Assembly: GCA_032251315.1 (NCBI GenBank)
Contig: JAVVEE010000038.1
Location: forward strand, 1-24,788
Source: LH-M37 sp032251315
GTDB lineage: Bacteria; Pseudomonadota; Gammaproteobacteria; SZUA-229
Direction: 5' to 3'
Length of the DNA: 24,788 nt
Part shown: in pieces, positions 6,811 through 15,706 of the stretch
Position numbering within the stretch: the stretch's first letter is position 1
Layout of the letters: each line of letters begins with the position of its first letter
Made by a program: the position numbers and the translations under genes
Notes under the pieces: generated by a model
Told to the model about the DNA's origin: nothing
The model's database searches: none
The model's input: the letters and a program-made list of their open reading frames with translations, nothing else

Positions 6811-7538
6811 TTATTTTGCTGAGCATGACCGCTACGGTAGCTCAGGCCAGCCACAGCTTCGGTGGGCTGGATATGTGCGCGCTCTACCCGGAAGTGATGC
6901 CACCGGGCATGCCGCTTGAGCAGCTGCCGGAGGCGGAAAGCGCCGGCGCGCTGGCATTACAGCGCTACTGCACGCAGTGCCATGAACTGCCGGGACCGGG
7001 GCGGCATACCCTTGAAGAGTGGCCCGAGGTGCTGGAGCGCATGAACACCCTGATGGCGGTGGCCAACCGCTTTGGTGGCCTGCTGGGCAACGTCAAGACG
7101 CCGACGCCAGTCGAATACCGGCAGCTGGTGGACTATCTGGATCGCCACAGCCTGCACACCCTGAAAACCCAACCCGAAGGGCTGGGTGCAAGCGCCTTTA
7201 CGCAGCATTGCAGCGCCTGCCATGCCCTGCCAGACCCGGCGCAACACAGCGTCAGCGAATGGTCAGAGGTCATCAAACGCATGCAGCGCAACATGCAGAT
7301 CATGCGCTACGACGCGCCCTCAGCAGACAGCCTGATGCAGATCCAGCTTTATCTACAGACCGGACATACAGCCGGCCGCGCATTAGCCGAACCCCGGCTC
7401 CAGGCTGTGCCAACCGAGCACAGCAGCCGGTTTAAGGCGATAGCGCTGGCGCTGGGGCCCTTTCTGATACTGGTACTCATCGGCCTGCTGCGCTGGCGCA
7501 TCGGACACAATAAAAAACACCACACAGGAGCGAAATAA
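6792..7538 (+). CDS. Membrane-anchored diheme c-type cytochrome
   Basis: This 248-residue protein has a cleavable signal peptide (MRKLSLIILLSMTATVAQAS), two class I-like cytochrome c repeats with CTQCH at residue 60 and CSACH at 140, and a C-terminal helix (about 211-230) followed by basic residues. The two repeats clearly resemble each other (LPGPGRHTLEEWPEVLERMN and LPDPAQHSVSEWSEVIKRMQ), pointing to internal duplication; methionines further along are candidate distal ligands. It should face the periplasm and carry electrons between the multiheme proteins downstream and the membrane Fe-S protein upstream. ATG 6792 lies inside the 3' end of the preceding gene, and the octaheme gene begins two bases after its stop, so translation is probably coupled. 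Confidence 0.85.
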   Translation: MRKLSLIILLSMTATVAQASHSFGGLDMCALYPEVMPPGMPLEQLPEAESAGALALQRYCTQCHELPGPGRHTLEEWPEVLERMNTLMAVANRFGGLLGNVKTPTPVEYRQLVDYLDRHSLHTLKTQPEGLGASAFTQHCSACHALPDPAQHSVSEWSEVIKRMQRNMQIMRYDAPSADSLMQIQLYLQTGHTAGRALAEPRLQAVPTEHSSRFKAIALALGPFLILVLIGLLRWRIGHNKKHHTGAK

Positions 7539-7540
7539 GC

Positions 7541-8878
7541 ATGCGTCTGGCCTATATCTGGATCACCCTGCTCATCCTCAGCATCCTGACTCCCGCCGGT
7601 TTCTGGTATGTGGACTGGAGCAAGAGCGGGGACGGTGCCGGCCTGTATTCACGCGACTGGTTGCCGGAAGCGGTTTTTTCCTACTGGAATCCGGATGATT
7701 TCTACCAGTCGGTGGATGCGGTAGTGGGCGAATTTGAAGGCAAAGAGTGTGTCGCCTGCCATCGTGACATGAGCCCCGGCATCGTCAAGGACTGGCAGGC
7801 CTCAAGCCATGCACAGGCCGAATCCAAAGTCTATTGCAACGCCTGCCACGGCAGCGACCATCAGAATCTGCACCTGCCCACGCCGGATGTTTGCGCCAGC
7901 TGCCATGTTACCCAGCACGAGCAGTTCATGGATGAGAAACGCTACGGCTTTCCCAGCCATGCTTTGGCCATGGAGCGGGCGCTGGACGCCAAACATTTTG
8001 TCGATAAACCCAAGGCCGAAGTCACCGCCTGTCTGCAATGCCATTCGGTGGCGACCAAGTGCGACTCCTGCCACAGCCGGCACAAATTCAGCGCCGCCGA
8101 AGCGCGCCGACCGGAAGCCTGCATCACCTGCCACAGCGGCCCGCCGCACCCGGACGATGAGACCTATTTCAACTCCGCCCACGGCCGGCTTTACCTGGAT
8201 GAGGGCCAGGACTGGGACTGGTCCAAACCCCTGCAGAAAGGCAATTATCCCGCCCCCACCTGCGCCTACTGCCACATGACCGAAGGCAAGCATCAGGTGG
8301 CGGATAAGTCCATCTGGAAATTCGGCATCCAGCAGATCAACCCGCTCAGTGCCGGTAATGTTGTCAAACGCCGGCAGTGGATCGATGTGTGCAGCGATTG
8401 CCACGAAGCTGAGTGGTCGGCACAGCAACTAAGCGCCATGGATCGGGAACGCAAGCAGGCGTGGAGCAAGCTGAATGAAGCCGAAGCCCTGTTAAAAGGC
8501 CTGCGCGCCGATGATCTGCTGTCGCCCTCGATTCATCAGCGCCCGCCCTATCCCGGTGATGACGCGCATACATTACTGCAACGCGAGCGCATCGGCTTCT
8601 TCGAAGGTCAGGCGTCGGCTTTTTATAATGTCTCGCCAATCGAGCGCGACTATTTCGATATGTGGTATTTCAGCAACCTCGGTGCCTTTAAAGGCTCGGC
8701 GCATGGCGATGCCTCGTTCGTCAGCAAGGGCCATAAGGCTATGGATCAACAGCTTGAGGATATCAGGCGGAAAGTCACAAATATCCGCGCCGCCGGCAAA
8801 ACCGACCCGGATAATACCAATCCGGAAAATATCTGGCTGAAAGGTGAATACACCGAATACAACCGGGAGCACAACTGA
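7541..8878 (+). CDS. Hydroxylamine-oxidoreductase-like octaheme cytochrome c, lacking the P460 tyrosine
   Basis: The 445-residue protein has an N-terminal membrane anchor (about residues 5-24) and eight CxxCH motifs at residues 70, 99, 118, 164, 174, 194, 241 and 284. Order and spacing match hydroxylamine oxidoreductase, notably CLQCHSVATKCDSCHSRHKF followed by SAAEARRPEACITCHSG, which resembles the HAO heme 4-5-6 region. The C-terminal helical bundle is present, but the segment corresponding to the HAO cross-linking tyrosine reads AHGDASFVSKGHKAM (Phe393-Val394), with no tyrosine. HAO-like proteins without it are thought to lack the P460 cofactor and to act as reductases of nitrite or similar substrates. 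A sulfur substrate is also possible here. It overlaps the pentaheme gene by one base (TGATG). Confidence 0.85.
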   Translation: MRLAYIWITLLILSILTPAGFWYVDWSKSGDGAGLYSRDWLPEAVFSYWNPDDFYQSVDAVVGEFEGKECVACHRDMSPGIVKDWQASSHAQAESKVYCNACHGSDHQNLHLPTPDVCASCHVTQHEQFMDEKRYGFPSHALAMERALDAKHFVDKPKAEVTACLQCHSVATKCDSCHSRHKFSAAEARRPEACITCHSGPPHPDDETYFNSAHGRLYLDEGQDWDWSKPLQKGNYPAPTCAYCHMTEGKHQVADKSIWKFGIQQINPLSAGNVVKRRQWIDVCSDCHEAEWSAQQLSAMDRERKQAWSKLNEAEALLKGLRADDLLSPSIHQRPPYPGDDAHTLLQRERIGFFEGQASAFYNVSPIERDYFDMWYFSNLGAFKGSAHGDASFVSKGHKAMDQQLEDIRRKVTNIRAAGKTDPDNTNPENIWLKGEYTEYNREHN

Positions 8879-9714
8879 TGCTGCGCCCCTTATTTCTACT
8901 AACGTTTCTACTGACCTGCCTGCTGCCGTTCGCCCACGCAGAAAGCCGCGAGACCGCGGAGGGGGATTTCAGCCACGAAGAGTGCATCACCTGTCACCAG
9001 ACCACCGAGCCCCAACTGGTGGCCGACTGGCAGCAGAGCGTTCACGCCGCCACCGAACCGGTGGCGCTCTGCACCAGCTGTCATGGCCGTGATCACCAGG
9101 GGGTGGCGGCCCGCAGCCGGCGCAATGATAGCTGCGTAGACTGCCACGGCGGCGCTACATCGCCGGTAGTGCACAGTTACGCCACCTCCAAGCATGGCAT
9201 TATCATGCAGCTGGAACAGAAAAATTATGACTGGAACCAGCCGCTACGCGAAGCCAACTACCGGACACCGGGCTGCGCCTATTGCCATCTGCACAGTGGT
9301 AATCACTTAACCGCGAAGGCCGAAGCGCTGAAACCGGCAGAGGCCGACATGGATCGCATTACCGGCAGCTGCCTGGATTGTCATGGCATCAGTTACATTA
9401 ACCGGCTTAATGACAATGCCGTGAGCATGATCGAGATTGCCCGGATGAAAGTTCGCGAGGCCCGGCAGCTGGTTGATGAGTATGCCAATGAACATCAGGC
9501 ACCGGCCGATGCCGAGCTCACCGGCCTCATGCAAGAGACGAAAAAACACCTGCGCAACGTCTATCTCGGCGCCTTCCACCAGTCCCCGGATTACCAGTGG
9601 TGGCACGGTCAGCCCGCGCTGGATGGGGATCTGCTGCGCATCAAGGGTTTTATCAGCAACAGGCAACAGAACACGGGCGATGGCGATAAAATAAGCGAAA
9701 AACCTGTGCGATAA
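8878..9714 (+). CDS. Pentaheme cytochrome c related to the HAO fold, without the catalytic heme region
   Basis: The 278-residue protein has a signal peptide (MLRPLFLLTFLLTCLLPFAHA) and five CxxCH motifs at residues 36, 65, 86, 133 and 165. It parallels the upstream octaheme protein: ECITCH...VADWQQSVHA matches its first heme region, CTSCHGRDHQ its second, HSYATSKHG the region after the sixth heme, and CAYCHLHSGNH its seventh. The stretch with the adjacent fourth and fifth hemes, which includes the catalytic heme in HAO, is absent. A C-terminal helical bundle remains. It probably arose by duplication and internal loss and works as an electron-transfer partner or structural subunit of the octaheme protein. 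Direct overlap of the two genes supports a complex. Confidence 0.8.
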   Translation: MLRPLFLLTFLLTCLLPFAHAESRETAEGDFSHEECITCHQTTEPQLVADWQQSVHAATEPVALCTSCHGRDHQGVAARSRRNDSCVDCHGGATSPVVHSYATSKHGIIMQLEQKNYDWNQPLREANYRTPGCAYCHLHSGNHLTAKAEALKPAEADMDRITGSCLDCHGISYINRLNDNAVSMIEIARMKVREARQLVDEYANEHQAPADAELTGLMQETKKHLRNVYLGAFHQSPDYQWWHGQPALDGDLLRIKGFISNRQQNTGDGDKISEKPVR

Positions 9715-9778
9715 TGACGCCGGCGCGGCGCACTGAAGACTGCGTGTCAGATGCTATCTACCCCAGACGGAAACCAGA

Positions 9779-11002
9779 ATGCCCATAACACAAGCAAATG
9801 CCTTCCCCCGAGAACGCTTCAACATAGCGCTGCTGGCCGTCGCCCAGTCGCTGTTCAATATCACCGCGATTACGGTGATGACCCTGAGCGGGCTGATGGG
9901 ACGCGAGCTGGCGCCCGATTCGATGCTGGCGACGCTGCCGATTTCGGCGATGATGCTGGGCACACTGCTGTCAACACTGCCGGCCTCCCTGTTCATGCAG
10001 CGGTTCGGGCGGCGGAACGGCTTTCTGCTGGGCACCAGTTTTGGTGGTATTCTCGGCGGTGCGCTCAGTGTGCTGGCCATCGCCAACGCCTCCTTCCAGC
10101 TGTTCTGCTTCGCCAGTCTGCTGCTGGGAATCTACCAGGGCTTTGCCATGTATTACCGCTTTGCGGCGGTTGATGTGGTGCGCCCGCAATGGCACAGCCG
10201 CGCCATCTCGCTGGTGCTGGCCGGTGGCGTAATCGCCGCCTTTCTCGGCCCGTGGAATGCCAGCGCCATGCTCGACCTGCTACCTGCGGTACCGAACGCA
10301 GGCCCCTATGCTGTCATCACCGCACTGTCTGTGCTGGCGATGCTGTTGCTGAGCATGTTACGTGTACCACCCTGCCGGGAGCCGGGCATAGATCAGCCCC
10401 ACCGTCCCCTGCGCGCCATCACCGCTCAGGTCGACTTCAGGGTTGCCGTGCTGGCCGGCGCCGTCGCCTATGCAGTCATGGTGATGCTGATGAGTGCCAC
10501 CCCGCTGGGCATGCGCGCCGCCGGTTTCGCCATGTCCGATATTTCCTTCATTATGCAGTGGCATGTGCTGGGCATGTTCGCCCCCTCCTTCTTCACCGGC
10601 TTCCTGATCACCCGTTTTGGACTGGGCAAAATCCTGCTCACGGGTTGCGTGTTACTGGTGTTCTCGGTGCTGACCGCGGCCGCCGGGCAGACCCTGACCC
10701 ATTACTGGCTGGCGCTGGTACTGCTCGGTGTCGGCTGGAATTTTCTCTTCGTCGGCGGCAGCGACCTGCTGACCCACACCCACACACCCACCGAGCGCGG
10801 CATCACCCAGGGGGTGAATGATCTGATCGTCTACGGCATGGTCGTGACCAGCTCACTGCTGTCAGGCGTACTGGTGCATTACCTCGGCTGGTCGCTGCTC
10901 AATCTGAGCGCGCTCCTGCCTATTCTAACCACCCTTGCGGTCGTCCTGTGGTGGCAGCAACGGCGTCGGCTTCAGTCCAGCCCGGCTGTTGAAACCCGCT
11001 GA
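9779..11002 (+). CDS. Major facilitator superfamily transporter
   Basis: The 407-residue protein shows twelve hydrophobic segments, a central cytoplasmic loop near residues 195-220, and the MFS A-type loop between helices 2 and 3 (MQRFGRRNGFLLG). It lies 64 bp after the pentaheme gene on the same strand, probably in the same transcript. Many MFS subfamilies move anions or organic acids by proton coupling; the sequence alone does not reveal the substrate. In this setting a nitrogen or sulfur anion used or produced by the multiheme enzymes is plausible, but unproven. Confidence 0.8.
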   Translation: MPITQANAFPRERFNIALLAVAQSLFNITAITVMTLSGLMGRELAPDSMLATLPISAMMLGTLLSTLPASLFMQRFGRRNGFLLGTSFGGILGGALSVLAIANASFQLFCFASLLLGIYQGFAMYYRFAAVDVVRPQWHSRAISLVLAGGVIAAFLGPWNASAMLDLLPAVPNAGPYAVITALSVLAMLLLSMLRVPPCREPGIDQPHRPLRAITAQVDFRVAVLAGAVAYAVMVMLMSATPLGMRAAGFAMSDISFIMQWHVLGMFAPSFFTGFLITRFGLGKILLTGCVLLVFSVLTAAAGQTLTHYWLALVLLGVGWNFLFVGGSDLLTHTHTPTERGITQGVNDLIVYGMVVTSSLLSGVLVHYLGWSLLNLSALLPILTTLAVVLWWQQRRRLQSSPAVETR

Positions 11003-11051
11003 GGTGAAGCCTGCATGTGTGTCCCGGGGACTACCCCGCTTAAATGGCGTG

Positions 11052-11079
11052 TTCACTCAACGGAATACATGTTATAGAT
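11052..11079 (+). promoter_or_regulatory. Possible promoter of the intact dsrE-like gene
   Basis: TTCACT (11052-11057) and TATAGA (11074-11079) are separated by 16 bp, about 50 bp before the ATG at 11131. The 128-bp gap after the MFS gene is the largest within the train, so a separate promoter here is reasonable. The match is moderate. Confidence 0.3.
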
Positions 11080-11130
11080 ACTGCAACAACTTGATAAAAA
11101 CTGCCTTAAAAGTCATGACGGAGAACGACT

Positions 11131-11475
11131 ATGAACACCCTGATCATCATCAATGAACCTCCCTATGGTAACGAACGCAGTTATAACGGCCTGCGTCTGG
11201 CCAAGGCGCTGATTGCCGAAGATGTAAGCGTCACTGTATTTTTAATGGCCGATGGCGTGAGCTGCGCCAAACACAACCAGAAAGTACCAACAGGTTTTTA
11301 TAGCATCGAGCTGATGCTCAAGGCGGTATTGCGCAAGGGCACGGTACTGCTCTGCGGCACCTGCATGGACGCGCGCGGCGTTACCGATGAAGAGATCATC
11401 GAAGGCACCCGGCGCAGCACCATGAAAGAACTCGCCGAGCAGACCATCAACGCCGATAAGGTGCTGGTATTTTAA
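11131..11475 (+). CDS. DsrE/YchN-family sulfur-relay protein
   Basis: The 114-residue protein spans a whole DsrE-like domain: beta strand MNTLIIINEPPYGNERSYNG, central FLMADGV with the following Cys, a second cysteine region VLLCGTCMDARGV (two cysteines), and the closing MKELAEQTINADKVLVF. Members bind or relay sulfur as cysteine persulfide, often with TusA and rhodaneses. The start ATG is preceded by GGAG. It is the intact relative of the broken dsrE at 4095-4341 and may carry the sulfur-relay function for the cluster now that the other copy is dead. It may belong to the upstream train or to its own transcript. Confidence 0.82.
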   Translation: MNTLIIINEPPYGNERSYNGLRLAKALIAEDVSVTVFLMADGVSCAKHNQKVPTGFYSIELMLKAVLRKGTVLLCGTCMDARGVTDEEIIEGTRRSTMKELAEQTINADKVLVF

Positions 11476-11692
11476 AACGGCTTAAGCCTCTTCCGTGATC
11501 CAGCCTCTTCGGTACGCTGAGAAAAACGAGTGGCGTTCACGGGCATTACGTCAGACTTTACGGCGCTGGCACCGAAAACCCAGCGACTGCTCGAACTTAA
11601 TGACAGAAAATCAGTCACCACCATTGTAAAACAACACCAATTCCACATGAATATCCGGTTGAAGAAAACCGGTTTCCGTCCACAATGGCCAC

Positions 11693-13174
11693 ATGAAAAA
11701 ACTTGAAGAACTGAAGTTCGAAAACAGCTACAGCCGTCTACCCGAAATATTTTACAGCCGCCACACCACGACACCCCTCAGTAAGCTGCACCTCATCAGC
11801 TTCAATGCCGACGCGGCTGAGTTGATTGAACTCGACCCTGAGGAATCGAAACGAGAAGATTTTGCAGAGATCATCAGTGGCGCTAAACATCTCGACGGTT
11901 TTGATCCGCTGGCGATGTGTTATGCCGGTCATCAGTTTGGCCAGTATGTGCCGCGTCTGGGCGATGGCCGGGCCATTCTTCTGGGCGAGGTCAAAACCGA
12001 GTCGGGCGCAAAATGGGATTTGCAGGTGAAGGGCGGCGGGCCGACACTTTACTCGCGCGGCAGTGATGGCCGTGCGGTGTTACGCTCGACTATTCGCGAA
12101 TATTTGTGCAGCGAAGCCATGCACGGGCTGGGCATACCGACGACGCGTGCGCTCTGCATTCTCGGCAGCGAGCATGAAGTTTATCGTGAGCAGATTGAGA
12201 CCGGCGCGATGCTGCTGCGCATGGCACCCAGCCATGTGCGCTTTGGCTCGTTTGAATACATGTATTACAACCAGCACTTTGATGAACTCAGGCAGCTGGC
12301 CAACCATGTTATTGCACAGCATCATCCTGACTTCACGAAACTTGATGAACCCTATCTTGCCCTGCTCGGTGAAGCCATTAAATCCACCGCGGAACTGATC
12401 GCGCAGTGGCAGGCGGTGGGTTTTGCGCATGGCGTGATGAACACCGACAACATGTCGATTCTGGGCCTGACGCTGGACTACGGCCCTTATGGTTTTCTTG
12501 ACCAGTACAATCGCGATTTCATCTGCAACCACTCCGACTATCAGGGCCGATATGCCTTTGACCAACAGCCTGACATCGGCCTGTTTAATGTCAGCTGCCT
12601 GGCGCAATCCCTGTTACCGCTGCTGGATGATGACCCGGACCGCGCCGTGGCAAAAGCCAAAAGCGAGCTGGAAAAATATCGCCACTATTATGTCGAGCAT
12701 TACTCCGCCCTGATGCGAGAAAAACTCGGCCTGTATGAAGACAACAAGGGAGACCAGGCATTATGCTCAGAGCTGCTCGCGTTGATGCACGACAATCAGG
12801 TGGACTACACACTGCTGTTCCGCCGCCTGTCCCAGCTGCCCGGTGTTAATTATAAAAACAATCTGCGCGATCTGTTTATCCAACGCGAAGCCTGTGATAC
12901 TTGGCTGGAAAAATATGGACAGCGCATCGCGGAAGAAAATGTTAATGCCGCAGAACGCAGCCGCAGGATGCAGCAGGTGAATCCGAAATACATCTTAAGA
13001 AATTACATGGTGGAAATTGCCATCAGAAAAGCCAGCGATGAACAGGACTATTCTGAAATTGATGTGCTGCTTGAACTGCTGAAAAACCCGTATGATGAGC
13101 ATGCCCCGTTAGAGCATTACGCCGGCCACCCGCCCGATTGGGCGCAGCAGATTTCGGTGAGCTGTTCCTCCTGA
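11693..13174 (+). CDS. selO: SelO protein adenylyltransferase (AMPylator pseudokinase)
   Basis: At 493 residues this is a full-length SelO/YdiU protein. Key residues fall at the same numbers as I recall for the Pseudomonas syringae enzyme: Lys113 in LQVKGGGPTLYSRGSDGRAV, Asp252 and Asn253 in MNTDNMSILG, and Asp262 in LDYGPYGFLD. GHQFGQYVPRLGDGRAILLG near residue 80 is also typical. The C-terminus ends SVSCSS, so the redox-active position held by selenocysteine in eukaryotic SelO is an ordinary cysteine. The family transfers AMP to Ser/Thr/Tyr of partner proteins and is linked to oxidative-stress regulation. It stands alone between dsrE and the kinase gene, with a 217-bp gap upstream in which I see only a GGCTTAAGCC palindrome right after dsrE. 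Confidence 0.92.
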   Translation: MKKLEELKFENSYSRLPEIFYSRHTTTPLSKLHLISFNADAAELIELDPEESKREDFAEIISGAKHLDGFDPLAMCYAGHQFGQYVPRLGDGRAILLGEVKTESGAKWDLQVKGGGPTLYSRGSDGRAVLRSTIREYLCSEAMHGLGIPTTRALCILGSEHEVYREQIETGAMLLRMAPSHVRFGSFEYMYYNQHFDELRQLANHVIAQHHPDFTKLDEPYLALLGEAIKSTAELIAQWQAVGFAHGVMNTDNMSILGLTLDYGPYGFLDQYNRDFICNHSDYQGRYAFDQQPDIGLFNVSCLAQSLLPLLDDDPDRAVAKAKSELEKYRHYYVEHYSALMREKLGLYEDNKGDQALCSELLALMHDNQVDYTLLFRRLSQLPGVNYKNNLRDLFIQREACDTWLEKYGQRIAEENVNAAERSRRMQQVNPKYILRNYMVEIAIRKASDEQDYSEIDVLLELLKNPYDEHAPLEHYAGHPPDWAQQISVSCSS

Positions 13175-13263
13175 TTTACACGCTGTGTATCATCACCGGC
13201 TTCACCAGCCATCAGCATTGCCGGCAAGCAACCCGAAGAAAAAACACATACTTCAACTATACT

Positions 13264-13270
13264 AAGGAGG
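13264..13270 (+). promoter_or_regulatory. Strong Shine-Dalgarno sequence with no start codon at normal distance
   Basis: AAGGAGG is a near-perfect anti-16S match, yet no ATG, GTG or TTG follows within 5-12 bases. In the kinase frame an upstream TAA at 13274-13276 prevents any longer ORF, and the first usual start is TTG at 13304. Either the kinase starts at a rare codon (ATT 13295) or TTG, or the site serves as a standby ribosome site. Confidence 0.4.
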
Positions 13271-13303
13271 TTTTAAAACCGAGCCAAGCAACGGATTTCA
13301 TCA

Positions 13304-15685
13304 TTGAACAAACATCGCCGACTCTATTTTTCAGTTTTTATCGCTGTCTGTTTTGTACTGACCTTACTGACTTCACAAAACAGTAATATTCGCTGGCTGG
13401 ATGCGCAGATGTTCAGCTTTGCCAGTCATTTACTGCCTGCCCAGACTGCCTCTAAAGACATTCAGATCATCAAGCTGGACGATGCGCGCCTGCAAACGCC
13501 GCAGGGCATACGTGAGTTTCGTTTTCTGCTGCGCAAATTAAGAAAAGCCGAGGCCGCTGAAATTGTCTGGCTGAGCGATGATTTTCCACAGATGGATTAT
13601 GCTCCGCTCGAAGAGGATGCCGACACCGAGAGTCAGGTGCTCACCCCTGCCGATGCTGAAGAAGACAACGATGCGGAAAAACAGTGGCAACCCACGCAGG
13701 GCGAACGCAACAAACTGGCCTGGATGCTTGAGCATCAACGTGTCTTCCTGACTCAATACAGCAACGCCCCTGCGCAGCAGAAAAATATTCCGTACAGTGA
13801 ATCGCTGCTCTATCAGGATAGCTGGGGTCAGTATATCCCTGCCCTGTTTCTGCCCACCGCGAGCACCTTCAGACTGACCAATACCCGCCTGCCCTATCAC
13901 GTTTATCCCTTTGATGCTGACAGCTCAAAAAAACAGGCCTTAATCTGGTACAACGAGGCCAGAAGCACATCCCTGCCCGATTTAAGCCTGGCGGTATTCA
14001 GCCGTTATCAGAACAGCCGGCAGTTGCACCTGAACGAGAACGGGCTGATCAGCCTGGATAACTCGCAGATTCCCGCTGACCTTTCAGGCCGGGTGTACAA
14101 CTACTTTTCAGCCCTGACCGGCCGTCACAATGACCTGAACATACAAACACTTCAAAGTGCCGCTGAAAAACCCAATGCCGCCTTTCGCAATAAGCTGATA
14201 CTGATAGGTCAGGATGAGCAGCAACTTCAAACTCTGGCCGATTCACTCAGCAGCTTGCAGGCCGGCGCGACCTACTACACACCTACCGAAAGCTGGTGGA
14301 TGTTGCCTCTGCTACTGGCACTGGTGACTGTCTACCTGCTGTGGCTGTTACCGCTGTTCTCGAAACAGAGCGGACTGTTTCTCGGCGCATTTCTGATCAT
14401 GGGAATGGTATCTGCGCAGCCGGTGCTGCTGATCATGAAGGGCATCTGGTGGCCGACAATCAGCATATTTCTGTTAATGCTGATCGGCCAGCTGGCGGTT
14501 TATGTTTACCTGTCCGGCAGGGAAATTTTAAACGGTCTGTTACAAACTCAGCACAATGCATGGTTTCAGCTCGGCCACTACCAATACGAAAAAGGCGATT
14601 ATGAGCCGGCGTTGACCAGCTTATTAAAATGTTATGACGATGATGAGGTCCTGTCAGACCTGTACGAAATTGGTCTGCGCTTTGAACGCAAACGGCAGTA
14701 TGACAAGGCACTGCATGTTTATTCGGAAATAAATACCCGGCGAAAAAACTATAAGGATATCGAGAAACGCCTCAGTTCTATTATCGGCATTTCCTCGCCG
14801 TCTCATCAGATCTCATTGCCCAACCAGTCGCAGAAGACACTGGTCATGTCACAAATGGAAATGCCGGAATTCGGGCGCTATAAAATAGAAAAAGAGTTAG
14901 GCCGGGGCGCGATGGGTGTGGTTTACCTGGGCATTGATCCAAAGATAAACCGCAAGGTCGCGATTAAAACGCTCGACTACACGCAGTTTTCACCCAAAGA
15001 ACTGCAAACAGTGAAGTCACGTTTTTTCCGGGAGGCCGAGGCGGCAGGGCGGCTTAGCCATAGCAACATCGTCACCGTTTATGATGTCGGTGAAGAAGAT
15101 GATTTTGCCTTTATTGCCATGGATTATGTCACCGGTGTGCCCTTGTCGGACTATACATCGGCGGAAAATCTGCTGCCGGTGCAGGAGGTCTATCGTATTA
15201 TTCTAGTGGCGGCGCAGGCGCTGGATTACGCCCACCAACAGAACATAGTTCACCGTGACATCAAGCCCGGCAACATCATGTATCACCCGGAAAACAGACA
15301 GATAAAAATCACCGACTTTGGCATAGCGCGTCTGACCGATTCAGTTAACACCAAAACCGGCAGCTTTTTGGGCAGCCCCTCTTATATGGCACCGGAGCAG
15401 ATCACCGGCGCGCATGTTGATGGCCGTGCAGACATCTATTCGCTGGGCATCAGTTTTTATCAACTACTGACCGGGCGACTGCCGTTCAGTGCAGACAGTC
15501 TGGCTAATCTGGCCTATAAAATCGCCAACGAAAAACACACCCCGGTGAAAGATCTGCGCATGGACTTACCCGCCAGTGCGACACGTATCATTAACAAAGC
15601 ATTACAGAAGGATCCGGAAAAACGTTATGCCAGTGGCAGGGCGATGGTGACTGCACTTAGGCGGGAAATTGAGCAGGACGGATGA
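13304..15685 (+). CDS. Membrane Ser/Thr protein kinase with CHASE2-like sensor and TPR-like region
   Basis: The 793-residue protein has an N-terminal helix (8-23), an extracytoplasmic region of about 300 residues resembling a CHASE2 sensor (WLDAQMFSFASHLLPAQTAS, IQIIKLDDARL), three helices at about 330-405, a TPR-like stretch (WFQLGHYQYEKGDYEPALTS and a second unit, about 420-490), and a C-terminal Hanks kinase domain (about 522-790) with GRGAMG, VAIK, HRDIKPGN near 649, DFG near 670 and an APE motif. All catalytic motifs are intact. The acidic stretch at about 100-125 is low complexity. The only bacterial start in the likely place is TTG 13304; the strong AAGGAGG at 13264-13270 is 33 bases away, so the true start is uncertain. 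Confidence 0.85.
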   Translation: MNKHRRLYFSVFIAVCFVLTLLTSQNSNIRWLDAQMFSFASHLLPAQTASKDIQIIKLDDARLQTPQGIREFRFLLRKLRKAEAAEIVWLSDDFPQMDYAPLEEDADTESQVLTPADAEEDNDAEKQWQPTQGERNKLAWMLEHQRVFLTQYSNAPAQQKNIPYSESLLYQDSWGQYIPALFLPTASTFRLTNTRLPYHVYPFDADSSKKQALIWYNEARSTSLPDLSLAVFSRYQNSRQLHLNENGLISLDNSQIPADLSGRVYNYFSALTGRHNDLNIQTLQSAAEKPNAAFRNKLILIGQDEQQLQTLADSLSSLQAGATYYTPTESWWMLPLLLALVTVYLLWLLPLFSKQSGLFLGAFLIMGMVSAQPVLLIMKGIWWPTISIFLLMLIGQLAVYVYLSGREILNGLLQTQHNAWFQLGHYQYEKGDYEPALTSLLKCYDDDEVLSDLYEIGLRFERKRQYDKALHVYSEINTRRKNYKDIEKRLSSIIGISSPSHQISLPNQSQKTLVMSQMEMPEFGRYKIEKELGRGAMGVVYLGIDPKINRKVAIKTLDYTQFSPKELQTVKSRFFREAEAAGRLSHSNIVTVYDVGEEDDFAFIAMDYVTGVPLSDYTSAENLLPVQEVYRIILVAAQALDYAHQQNIVHRDIKPGNIMYHPENRQIKITDFGIARLTDSVNTKTGSFLGSPSYMAPEQITGAHVDGRADIYSLGISFYQLLTGRLPFSADSLANLAYKIANEKHTPVKDLRMDLPASATRIINKALQKDPEKRYASGRAMVTALRREIEQDG

Positions 15686-15706
15686 CGCCGCTTACACATG
15701 CCGACC

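Noticed and set aside
13160..13174. SelO as a selenoprotein
   Set aside because: The C-terminal CSS is encoded by an ordinary cysteine codon followed by a TGA stop after two serines.
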